Assembly (NCBI RefSeq): GCF_024498175.1
Contig: NZ_CP101823.1
Span: forward strand, 3,044,987 to 3,108,986
Source: Haloplanus salinarum
Lineage (GTDB): Archaea; Halobacteriota; Halobacteria; Halobacteriales; Haloferacaceae
Direction: 5' to 3'
Length of the DNA stretch: 64,000 nucleotides
How positions within the stretch are numbered: the first letter of the stretch is position 1; every line of letters starts with the position of its first letter. This document shows positions 35,250-43,000 of the stretch, piece after piece. The translations under genes and the position numbers were made by a program. Below the pieces are notes generated by a model. The model made no database searches, was not told where the DNA came from, and worked only from the letters and a program-made list of their open reading frames with translations.

Positions 35250-37624
35250 AGGTTGCCGACGCCGTTCCGGAGTTCGCCGACGCCTTCGACTTCGAGGAGT
35301 TCAACCGGATGCAACGGGAGGCGTTGCCCGTCCTCGTCGATAGCGACCACAACGTGGTCGCGTCGGCGCCGACGGCCAGCGGCAAGACGGCGCTCGCGGA
35401 ACTCGCCATCTGCAAGACGCTGAGCGAGGGCGGGACCGCCCTCTTTATCGCCCCGATGCGCGCGCTCACCAACGAGAAGGAGAGCGAGTGGGAGCGCTTC
35501 GAGGACCTGGGCTACTCGGTGTACGTCGTCACGGGGGAGCGCGACCTGAACCCACGCCGGGCGCGCCACGCCGACGTGCTCGTGATGACCCCGGAGAAGG
35601 TGGATTCGGCCACCCGCAAACACGGCTCCCGGCGCTACGACTTCGTCACCGACGTGGACTGCTCGATCATCGACGAGGTCCACCTCCTCGATTCGGAGCG
35701 TCGCGGGGGCGTCCTGGAGGTGACCGTCTCCCGCCTGCGACGGCTCTGTGACCCCCGCTTCGTCGCGCTCTCGGCGACGATGCCCAACGTCGGCGACGTG
35801 GCCGACTGGCTGGACGCCCCGCCCGAGGCCACCTTCGCCTTCGGCGACGACTACCGCCCGGTCGACCTCCAGACCGGCGTGAAGACCTACACGCACGGCG
35901 AGAACAGCTTCGCCGACAAGTACCGCCGGCTCTACCGCGCGCTCGACCTGGCCGAACCGCACGTCCGCGAGGACGGACAGGCGCTCGTGTTCGTCGCCTC
36001 GCGACAGGACGCCGTCAGCGCCGCGGCCAAGACCCGCGACGAACTCGCCGAGCGGGACGTCCCCGTCGGCTCTCGCGGGGATTACGACTTCCACCAGGCC
36101 GCCGAGGAACTGGGCGACGACGACCTCCGAAAGGCCGTCCTCGACGGCGTCGCCTTCCACCACGCCGGCCTCTCGAAGGCCGACCGCGACCGGGTCGAAT
36201 CCTGGTTCCGGGAGGGGAAGATCGCGATCCTCTTTTCGACCTCCACCCTCGCCTGGGGCGTCAACCTCCCCGCGCGCTGTGTCATCGTCCGCGACACCAA
36301 GTACCACGATCCGCTGGAGGGCGAGGTCGACATCAGCCCGCTCGACCTCCTCCAGATGCTCGGGCGGGCCGGTCGTCCGGGGTACGACGACGTGGGCTAC
36401 GGCTGGGTCGTCTGTGACCGTTCCGACGCCGATCGCTATCGGCGCCTCCTGCGCGAGGGTACCGAGATCGAATCCCACCTCGCCGCGGATCTCGACGCCC
36501 ACCTCAACGCCGAGATCGCGATGGGGACCGTCGACGACCTCGACGACGTGCTCTCGTGGCTCGAAACGACGTACTACTACGTCCGGGCGTCCTCGGAGCC
36601 GGCCGCCTACGACTTCGACGGTCTCCGCGACCGGGTGCGCGGGACGCTCGAATCGCTCGTCGACCGCGGATTCGTCGCTATGGGCGAGGACCTCGCCATC
36701 GATCCGACGCCGCTCGGCCGCCTCGCCTCGAAGTACTACCTCCGGCTCTCGACCGCCGCGGCCTTCCACGATCTGGCCGAGCGCGACCGGATCGACGCCG
36801 ACGCCGTCCTCGAAACCGTCGCCGCGGCCGCCGAGTTCGACTCCGTCTCGGCCCGACAGTCGGAGGCCGACGCCGTCGACGCGGTGCTCGGGAGCGAGGC
36901 GTCGAAGCCGCCTCGGGGAGGCGGCGAAGCCGCCGACACGGACCACCTGGACGACGGCGGCCGGAAGGTCCTCGCCATCCTCCGTGCGAGCACCAGCGAC
37001 TCCGTGCCAGCCGACCTGCGGAGCGACGCGTGGATCATCCGCCGGAACGCGCTCCGCCTGCTCGCGGCGCTCCGGGAGTTCCTCGACCGCTTTGCCGGCC
37101 CCCGGGCGGCCAACCTCGCCCGACGGCTGGAGGCCCGGATCGAACACGGCGTCAGCCGCGACGCCGTCTCGCTCACCGCCGTGGACGGCGTCGGCGCCGG
37201 CCGGGCGAGCACGCTCGCGACCGGCGGCCACTCCCGCCCCGCCGACCTGGTCGCCGCCGGCGCGGACGAACTCACGGCCGCGGGGCTCTCCGAGGGCGTC
37301 GCCGAACGGATCGTCGACGCGGCCGCCGACCTTCCCGACGTCTCGGTGTCGTGGGCGGACCTCCCCGACGCCGTCGCCGCCGGCGACAGCGAGATGTGCG
37401 AGGTGCGGGTGCGCAACGACGGCGGCGGCGCCCGCGTCGGCGTCCGCGTCACCGTCAACGGCGTCGAGATGCACGAGAAGACGGCTTACCTCTCGGACGT
37501 GACGACCGTGCCGGTCGGGGTGTTCGGGGCGGACGCGGACGAACTCGACTTCCGGGTCGAGGTGTCGTTCCCGGAGTTGCCGATACGGCCGTTCGTGGAC
37601 GGGCAGACGGTACGGGTGGTGTAG
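35246..37624 (+). CDS. Ski2-like DEAD/DEAH-box helicase with C-terminal helix-hairpin-helix
   Basis: A 792-residue superfamily 2 helicase. Motif I APTASGKT is at residues 41-48, followed by APMRALTNEKESEW, motif II IIDEVH, motif III ALSATMPN, and in the second RecA domain FVASRQDA, FSTSTLAWGVNLPAR and motif VI QMLGRAGRPGYDD. A winged-helix and helical-bundle region follows, with an HhH-like segment (VDGVGAGRASTLATGG). It resembles Hel308/Brr2-type helicases but diverges from Hel308 itself, and the C-terminus adds a beta-rich domain. The start is GTG 35246. A 72-bp copy of its 3' end lies just past the stop, and an in-frame hairpin insert lies at 36904-36934. Confidence 0.9.
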   Translation: MKVADAVPEFADAFDFEEFNRMQREALPVLVDSDHNVVASAPTASGKTALAELAICKTLSEGGTALFIAPMRALTNEKESEWERFEDLGYSVYVVTGERDLNPRRARHADVLVMTPEKVDSATRKHGSRRYDFVTDVDCSIIDEVHLLDSERRGGVLEVTVSRLRRLCDPRFVALSATMPNVGDVADWLDAPPEATFAFGDDYRPVDLQTGVKTYTHGENSFADKYRRLYRALDLAEPHVREDGQALVFVASRQDAVSAAAKTRDELAERDVPVGSRGDYDFHQAAEELGDDDLRKAVLDGVAFHHAGLSKADRDRVESWFREGKIAILFSTSTLAWGVNLPARCVIVRDTKYHDPLEGEVDISPLDLLQMLGRAGRPGYDDVGYGWVVCDRSDADRYRRLLREGTEIESHLAADLDAHLNAEIAMGTVDDLDDVLSWLETTYYYVRASSEPAAYDFDGLRDRVRGTLESLVDRGFVAMGEDLAIDPTPLGRLASKYYLRLSTAAAFHDLAERDRIDADAVLETVAAAAEFDSVSARQSEADAVDAVLGSEASKPPRGGGEAADTDHLDDGGRKVLAILRASTSDSVPADLRSDAWIIRRNALRLLAALREFLDRFAGPRAANLARRLEARIEHGVSRDAVSLTAVDGVGAGRASTLATGGHSRPADLVAAGADELTAAGLSEGVAERIVDAAADLPDVSVSWADLPDAVAAGDSEMCEVRVRNDGGGARVGVRVTVNGVEMHEKTAYLSDVTTVPVGVFGADADELDFRVEVSFPELPIRPFVDGQTVRVV
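36904..36934 (+). repeat. In-frame palindromic insert in the helicase gene
   Basis: GCCGCCTC (36907-36914) pairs with GAGGCGGC (36918-36925) around GGG, and GAAGCCGCC occurs both at 36904-36912 and at 36926-36934. It encodes the Gly/Pro-rich stretch KPPRGGGEAA between the helical bundle and the region that follows. It looks like a small palindromic element tolerated in frame. Confidence 0.5.
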
Positions 37625-37631
37625 TCGCCGC

Positions 37632-37703
37632 GTTCGGGGCGGACGCCGACGAGCTCGACTCCCGAGTCGAGGTGTCGTTCCCGGCCGATACGGCCGTTCG
37701 TGG
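37632..37703 (+). pseudogene. Duplicated 3' tail of the helicase gene
   Basis: This 72-bp stretch repeats 37522-37598 of the helicase gene with a 5-bp deletion and scattered substitutions. Both begin GTTCGGGGCGGACGC and end GCCGTTCGTGG. Read in the helicase-like frame it gives FGADADELDSRVEVSFP, the same as the authentic C-terminal strand except for two changes. The copy lies outside the gene and has no start, so it is a fragment left by unequal duplication. Confidence 0.8.
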
Positions 37704-37721
37704 CTGAGCGGCGGGGGTGTC

Positions 37722-40298
37722 TCACTCGGCTTTCGGTAGTTCGACGACGAACGCCGCGCCGCCGGCGTCGCTGTCTTCGACGTCGACCGCTCCTCCGTAG
37801 CCCTCGACGAGCGTGTCGACCAGATACAGGCCGATGCCGGTTCCCTGGCTGTCGAGGCCCTTCTCCCCCTTGCCGAAGATCGTCTCCCGCTGGGCTTCGG
37901 GGATACCCGGCCCGTTGTCCGCGACCCGAACGACGACGGTGGCGTCGCGCTCCGTCACCGAGAGGTTCACCTTCGGCGTCTCCGCGTCGTTGTGCTGGAT
38001 CGCGTTCTTCAGGAGGTTCCTGAAGACGGAGGTCAGCATGTCGTTCGCCTCGACCGTGGTCCGTGGGATGCTCGTCTCGGTGCTGACGACTGCCCGCGAG
38101 TACGTCGATCGCACCTCGTCGAGTTCGTTCCGGAGGACGGCTCGAAGATCGACGGGTCGTGACGCCTCGCCGGTCGAGAGCATCACGTCGGCCATCTCGC
38201 GGGCGACCCTCGTGAGTCCGATCGCGTGATCGGCGGTCTCCTGGACCGTCTCGAAGTGGGCGTCCGTCGCCGCGTCGTCACACTCGTCGGCGAGCATCTC
38301 CACGTAGCCCGTTATCACCTGGAGGTCGTTGCGAATGTCGTGACGAAGTACCCGGTTGAGGACGTCGAGGTTGTCGCGTTGCTCCTCCAACCGACGCTCG
38401 TACTCCTTTCGGGCGGTCACGTCCCGAACCAGCGCGTGCAGCACCGGCTGGCCCTCGTACTCGAATCGGCTGAGCTTCACTTCCGACGGGAACTCCGTCC
38501 CGTCGCTGCGCTGGTGTGTCCACTCGAAGAACGCTTCCCCCTCCTCGAAGGCCGTCTCGACGTGCTCAAGCGCCGCCGCTTTCGAGCCCCGCCCGTTCGG
38601 TTGTCGTGGGGGAGAGAGAGCCCAGGGCGTGTACTCCCGGAACTCCTCGACTGAGTCGACACCGAACAGTTCGAGGGCCCGTTCGTTACAGTCGAGGTAG
38701 CCGTCGCGGTCGAACACCATGAGCGCGTCGCGCGTGTCCTCGAAGAGGCTCCGATATTTCTGCTCCCGCTCCCTGAGCTTCCGCTCCCGATCCTTGCGCT
38801 CGGTGATGTCCCGGGCGACGGCGACGAACTTTCGGACGCCGCCGTCGTCGTCGGTGATCGGCGCGACCGTCTGATTGAGGACGATCCGCTCGTCGTCCGC
38901 CCGCTCGTCGATCATCTCCGCTTCCCACTGCTCTCCCGAGCGGATCGTCTCCCAGAACTCCTCGTAGAACTCGTCGTCGTACTCCCCCGATTTGAGGATG
39001 CGCGGCGTCGCCCCGACGGCCGCTTCCGCGCCGTATCCGGTGATCCGTTCGAAGGCCGGGTTGACGTACTCGATCCGTCCCTCGGCGTCGGTGATGTAGA
39101 TGGCGTGAGCGCTCCGTTCGACGGCCGCTTTGAACTGCTGTAGCTCGCGCTCCCGACGCTTGCGTTCCGTGATGTCGACGAGATACCCGAGAAGGTGCGT
39201 GGTTTCGTTCTCGTTTTCGACCGCTCTGGTGTACTCCTTCACCCATCGAACGTCACCCGACGCCGTGATCACCCGATACGGGTTTAGGGTGATGCTGTCG
39301 ACCGCCTCGGAATCGAGGTCGTTCGCCTCTCGAACGACCCGTGCCCGGTCGTCCTCGTGGACGATGTCGATGTACCTGCTATCCCTCGACCGGAGTTCCT
39401 CCGGCGTGTATCCGAGCACCTCCTCGACGTTCTCCGAGACGTACTCGATGGGCCAGCCTGCCGCGTCTTCCCATTTGAAGACGACCGCTGGGCCCTCTTT
39501 GAACATGTCCCGCTCCTCCTCGAGCGCCAGCTCGGCACGCTTCCGGTCGTCGATATCTTGGTGTATCCCCACGGCCCGTGTCGGGGTTCCGTCCGCGGCG
39601 CGTTCGACGACCGTTCCGATCGTTCGCACCCACTTCCAGTCCCCCGACTTCGTCTTTAGCCGGTGATCACACCAGTAGTACGGCGTCCGATCCGAGATGT
39701 GCGCGGCGAGCGCCTCGTCGTGTCGCTTCCTGTCCTCCGGATGCACCACCCGTTCCCAGCCACGCATTCGGTCACCCATCTCGGCTTGCGTATAACCGAG
39801 CATCTCCGTCAAAAGTTCGTCACGTGACACTTCGTCGGTCCGCATGTCCCAGTCCCAGATCCCCAGGTTCGCCCCTTCGAGTGCCAACTCCATGCGCCGT
39901 TTGGTGGTGACGAGTTCCGACTCGCGCTCCTTGCGCTCGGTGATGTCACGGCCGGTCACGAGGATGCCGTCGATCACGTCGTCGTCGATCCGGTTCTGCA
40001 GGGCCGCCTCGATCCAACGCCACGAGCCGTCGGCCCGTTGGAGTCGGCAGTCGACCCTCCGGGATGTGTCCGGCTCGGTTCGCACCGTTTCGAGCGCGTC
40101 CGTGAGGGTGTCCCGGTCGTCCGGGTGTACGTACGCCGTTCCAGCGTCGCCGATCAGGTCCGCTGGCGCGTATCCCAGCACCCGCCGTACCGCGGCGTTC
40201 ACGTACGTCACGGTCGCGTCGGCGTCGACGACGGCGACGATGTCGTTCGACTCCGCGATGAGTCTTCGACACCGTTCGAAGTCCCCCGAACCCGTCAT
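37722..40298 (-). CDS. Cytoplasmic multi-PAS sensor histidine kinase
   Basis: An 858-residue kinase with no membrane segment. Five PAS domains follow one another from residue 1 to about 630, several closing with the PAC-type sequence DITERK. Then comes the dimerisation domain with the haloarchaeal H-box LRHDIRNDLQ, and an ATPase domain with the N-box FRNLLKNAIQHND, the G1 box DNGPGIP and the G2 box GTGIGLYLV. PAS domains commonly sense redox state, light or small ligands, but no cofactor residue is evident. No response regulator is adjacent. ATG 40298 has a TATA box 30 bp upstream with an inverted repeat between them. Confidence 0.92.
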   Translation of the reverse strand: MTGSGDFERCRRLIAESNDIVAVVDADATVTYVNAAVRRVLGYAPADLIGDAGTAYVHPDDRDTLTDALETVRTEPDTSRRVDCRLQRADGSWRWIEAALQNRIDDDVIDGILVTGRDITERKERESELVTTKRRMELALEGANLGIWDWDMRTDEVSRDELLTEMLGYTQAEMGDRMRGWERVVHPEDRKRHDEALAAHISDRTPYYWCDHRLKTKSGDWKWVRTIGTVVERAADGTPTRAVGIHQDIDDRKRAELALEEERDMFKEGPAVVFKWEDAAGWPIEYVSENVEEVLGYTPEELRSRDSRYIDIVHEDDRARVVREANDLDSEAVDSITLNPYRVITASGDVRWVKEYTRAVENENETTHLLGYLVDITERKRRERELQQFKAAVERSAHAIYITDAEGRIEYVNPAFERITGYGAEAAVGATPRILKSGEYDDEFYEEFWETIRSGEQWEAEMIDERADDERIVLNQTVAPITDDDGGVRKFVAVARDITERKDRERKLREREQKYRSLFEDTRDALMVFDRDGYLDCNERALELFGVDSVEEFREYTPWALSPPRQPNGRGSKAAALEHVETAFEEGEAFFEWTHQRSDGTEFPSEVKLSRFEYEGQPVLHALVRDVTARKEYERRLEEQRDNLDVLNRVLRHDIRNDLQVITGYVEMLADECDDAATDAHFETVQETADHAIGLTRVAREMADVMLSTGEASRPVDLRAVLRNELDEVRSTYSRAVVSTETSIPRTTVEANDMLTSVFRNLLKNAIQHNDAETPKVNLSVTERDATVVVRVADNGPGIPEAQRETIFGKGEKGLDSQGTGIGLYLVDTLVEGYGGAVDVEDSDAGGAAFVVELPKAE

Positions 40299-40322
40299 TT
40301 GCGGACGCTACACAATCCGCAA
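40299..40322 (-). promoter_or_regulatory. Inverted repeat at the histidine-kinase transcription start
   Basis: TTGCGGA (40299-40305) and TCCGCAA (40316-40322) form a perfect 7-bp inverted repeat with a 10-base spacer, immediately before the ATG at 40298 and directly after the TATA box. A protein bound there would block transcription start, so it could be an operator. Confidence 0.4.
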
Positions 40323-40332
40323 CAATATAGTA
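40323..40332 (-). promoter_or_regulatory. TATA box of the histidine-kinase gene
   Basis: TACTATATTG on the minus strand is centred about 30 bp before ATG 40298. Confidence 0.6.
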
Positions 40333-40391
40333 CGGGGATGGAACGTACGCACACTGACGCCTCCCGACCGAGCCGCATCGGCTCCGCGGCC

Positions 40392-41112
40392 CTACGCTAA
40401 GACGTCGAGAGCGACGAACGCCGCCCGCAACGCCTCGGCGTCGGCCGCCTCGTGGTCGGCCAGTTCCGCCGCTTCGGGATCACTGCCGTAGGCGACCGTG
40501 AGAATCCCGGCTCGCGTCGCGGCCCGGACGCCGTTGGGCGAGTCTTCGACGGCCACACAGCCGTCGGGGTCGGCGCCCACCCGATCCGCTGCGACGGTGT
40601 ACACGTCCGGAGCCGGCTTCCCCGGGCCGTCGACGTCTTCGGTGCTCAGCAGCACGTCAACGTCGAGGTCGAATCGCTCGGCGACACGTTCGATCCACGC
40701 CCGCGGACTGGAGGAGACGATGGCGAGTCGGAGCCCTCGCGCCCGCAGGTCGGCGAGCAACTCCCGGAGCCCGGGCATCAGTTCGGCCCGCTGGTAGAGG
40801 TCGGCCGCCGCCGACTCGTAGAGCTCCAGAAACTCCTCGCGGCTCACGGCCATCTCGTAGTTGTCGGACAGGTAGTCGTACGTCTCGCGGTAGTTGATGC
40901 CCCTGATCTCCGCCTGATCGGGGTCGCCGTCGGCCACCGCCGCCGGCAGGATCACGTCCCGCTCGCGGGCGCGCCAGAACCCCTCGGTGTCTACGGACTG
41001 TTGTAAGTCAGTTCCGGCGGTCGCCGATTACGGGAGCGGCGACCGCCGGTACACAGTTACAACAGTCCGTATCGACGATCACCCCGTCCATATCGAAGAG
41101 GACCGCGTCCAT
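40392..41112 (-). pseudogene. HAD-family phosphatase/phosphomutase gene split by a palindromic element
   Basis: The start (ATG 41112) encodes MDAVLFDMDGVIVD, the HAD nucleophile motif DxDG, then runs into an 80-bp palindromic element and reaches a stop after about 35 codons. The remainder of the protein continues in another frame from 40990 to 40392, with GLRLAIVSSSPRAWIE (motif II), GKPAPDVYTVAA (motif III) and CVAVEDSPNGVRAA (motif IV). Deleting 82 bp (the element plus one copy of the flanking TC) restores one frame of 212 codons reading GVIVDTEGFWRARERD, a normal beta-phosphoglucomutase-like HAD. The gene is thus broken unless the RNA is edited or spliced. Confidence 0.88.
40992..41071. 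repeat. 80-bp palindromic insertion element, copy B
   Basis: The outer arms TACGGACTGTTGTAA (40992-41006) and TTACAACAGTCCGTA (41057-41071) are perfect reverse complements over 15 bp. The inner arms CCGGCGGTCGCCG and CGGCGACCGCCGG are also perfect, around a 10-base loop. The dinucleotide TC is repeated on both sides (40990-40991 and 41072-41073). Copy A at 6344-6423 has the same length and arm design. The element has no reading frame of its own and interrupts the HAD gene after codon 14. Confidence 0.9.
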
Positions 41113-41166
41113 ACCTGCCGACCGCTCCCCATCGCCGAAAGGGCTTCGTCCGAGGCTTTTCACCCG

Positions 41167-41916
41167 ATGCCGGCGCCACCGCGCCCCGTGACCGACGCCA
41201 TCCGCGCCTTCGCCGGCGACTGTACCGTCGAGACCGACGACCGGATCCACCGGGGCCGCGTGCTCGTCCTCGTCAAACCCGACCGGACCGTCCTCGTCCA
41301 CGACGCCGACGGCTACCAGCCGGTCGCGTGGCTCACCCGCGCCGACGCCGTCACCGTCGAGTCCGACGGCCCGGGGTTCGGCCTCACCGCCCACCTGGAC
41401 GACCGGACGCTTCGGGTGACCGCCGACCGGATCCGGCGGTCGGTCTACCCCGTCACCGAGGCGGGGGTACCCGTGGGGACGAGCCCCGACTCCGGCGGAC
41501 CGCTGGTCCGAACCGGGGGCGCCGTCGTCGACGTCGTCGACGACACCCGCTACCCGCTCGTCGCCGGCGCGAGCGTCGTCGACGGAACCTGCCCGGACTG
41601 TGGCCTGCCGCGCATGCGTGTCGACCGCGGCGCCACCTTCGAGGTGTGTATCGACCGCGACTGCGAACCGCTCGACGACGCGGTCCGCGAGCGGTTCGAC
41701 CGGGCGTGGACCTGCCCGGACTGCGGCGACGACCTGCGGATCATCCGCCGCCGGGGACGGCTACTCGCGGGGTGTGACGCCTACCCCGACTGCGAGACGG
41801 CGTTCACGGTCCCGGCCGGCGTCGTCGTCGACGACTGCCCGTGTGGCCTGCCCGTCTTCGAGACGGCGACGGGACGCCGGTGTCTCGACGGCACCTGCGA
41901 CCGGCGCTCGGAGTGA
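41167..41916 (+). CDS. Protein with topoisomerase-type C4 zinc fingers
   Basis: A 249-residue protein. The N-terminal 110 residues are a beta-rich domain (AIRAFAGDCTVETDDRIHRG, RVLVLVKPDRTVLVHDADG) reminiscent of the N-terminal domain of NucS-type nucleases. Three Cys clusters follow: CPDCG, CIDRDC; CPDCG, CDAYPDC; and CPCG, CLDGTC, the arrangement of the C4 zinc fingers of DNA topoisomerase I. No nuclease motif is visible. It may bind single-stranded DNA or assist repair. ATG 41167 gives a compact N-terminus; an upstream extension would run into the disrupted HAD gene. Confidence 0.72.
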   Translation: MPAPPRPVTDAIRAFAGDCTVETDDRIHRGRVLVLVKPDRTVLVHDADGYQPVAWLTRADAVTVESDGPGFGLTAHLDDRTLRVTADRIRRSVYPVTEAGVPVGTSPDSGGPLVRTGGAVVDVVDDTRYPLVAGASVVDGTCPDCGLPRMRVDRGATFEVCIDRDCEPLDDAVRERFDRAWTCPDCGDDLRIIRRRGRLLAGCDAYPDCETAFTVPAGVVVDDCPCGLPVFETATGRRCLDGTCDRRSE

Positions 41917-41961
41917 GCGGTCACCGCAGGCCCTTTACCCCCACCGCGCCCCCATCCGGGT

Positions 41962-42999
41962 ATGCAGGGGACCTTCGAGGACGGCGTCGTCCGCGTCGGC
42001 GGCGACGCCAGACAGCGGTTCTACGACGCCCGCGGCTACGGGCGGCCGCTCTCGGGCAACCGGATCGAACTCGCGCCCGTCGAAGCCGCCCACCTCCTCT
42101 TTCGGGGCGACCTCGACGCCGTCGTCGACGGCGACGACCGCCTCGACTTCCGGTCCTTCCTCGTCGCCACCGACGCCGCCCTCGCCTTCGTCGTGTACAA
42201 GGACCTGCGCGACCGGGGGTTCTACCTCTCGCCCGCCCGCGACGGCTGGGTCGATCACCCGGATGGCGCCGACTTCGTCGTCTTCCCCCGCGGGAGCGGC
42301 CCCGAGGACGACGCCGTCGCGTACCGGCTTCGCGTCGCCGGCGAGCGCGAGTCCATCCCCGCCGCCAGCCTCGGCGACGTGACCCTCGCCGTCGTCGACG
42401 AGGAGGGAGAGCTCACGTATCTGGAGACGGCGCGGCCGGACGCGGCCGGCGAGGCGGACGGCGGCGAGCGGTACGACCCGCCGACCGGCCTCGACGCCGC
42501 CCTCCTCGCCGACCGGGCGGTGGTGTGGGAGCCGCCCGAGGCGCTCCACGACCGGGGGTTCTACGGCCAGCGACTCCTCGGACGGAACGCCGAGACGGGA
42601 CCCCTCCAGCTGTCGCTCGTGGAGGCGGCGTACCTCGCTCGCCGCGGCACCCTCGACCTGGCCGAACCCCACGTCGTCGAGCGCGGCCGGGCCGTCGAGG
42701 GCGAGCGGTTCGACCGCCGGCTCCGCGCCTACGCGGCGCTCCGGGCGGCGGGGAGCGTCCCGAAGAGCGGGTTCAAGTTCGGCGCCGACTTCCGCACCTA
42801 CGACGCCTTCACCACCGTCGAGGAGATGGACCACTCGGCGCGTTTGATCCGCGTCGTCGCGCCCGATCACACCTTCCTGCCCCGCGACCTCTCGCTCGAC
42901 GTCCGGCTCGCCGGTGGGGTCCGGAAGCGAATGGTTTTTGCGCTGACCGACGTGAACGAGGGGATAGACTGGCTCTCCGTCGCCCGACTCACGCCCTAA
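41962..42999 (+). CDS. endA: tRNA-splicing endonuclease
   Basis: A 345-residue archaeal splicing endonuclease made of two repeated units, the large form typical of Euryarchaeota. Each half has the family core (NRIELAPVEAAHLLFRGDLDA, and later GPLQLSLVEAAYLARRGTLDL). The C-terminal half carries the catalytic tyrosine, histidine and lysine region (GFKFGADFRTYDAF, then MDHSARLIRVV). It cuts bulge-helix-bulge motifs in intron-bearing tRNAs and in the 16S and 23S rRNA precursor stems, which are also seen in this window. trpS follows after 1 bp; tRNA-Trp is the classic intron-bearing tRNA of haloarchaea. Confidence 0.93.
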   Translation: MQGTFEDGVVRVGGDARQRFYDARGYGRPLSGNRIELAPVEAAHLLFRGDLDAVVDGDDRLDFRSFLVATDAALAFVVYKDLRDRGFYLSPARDGWVDHPDGADFVVFPRGSGPEDDAVAYRLRVAGERESIPAASLGDVTLAVVDEEGELTYLETARPDAAGEADGGERYDPPTGLDAALLADRAVVWEPPEALHDRGFYGQRLLGRNAETGPLQLSLVEAAYLARRGTLDLAEPHVVERGRAVEGERFDRRLRAYAALRAAGSVPKSGFKFGADFRTYDAFTTVEEMDHSARLIRVVAPDHTFLPRDLSLDVRLAGGVRKRMVFALTDVNEGIDWLSVARLTP

Positions 43000-43000
43000 C

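Noticed and set aside
40992-41071. An archaeal mRNA intron in the HAD gene, removed by EndA.
   Set aside because: The insert is a fully paired palindrome with no two 3-base bulges separated by a 4-bp helix, and the 82-bp size is explained by an 80-bp element plus a 2-bp duplication. RNA data could reopen this.
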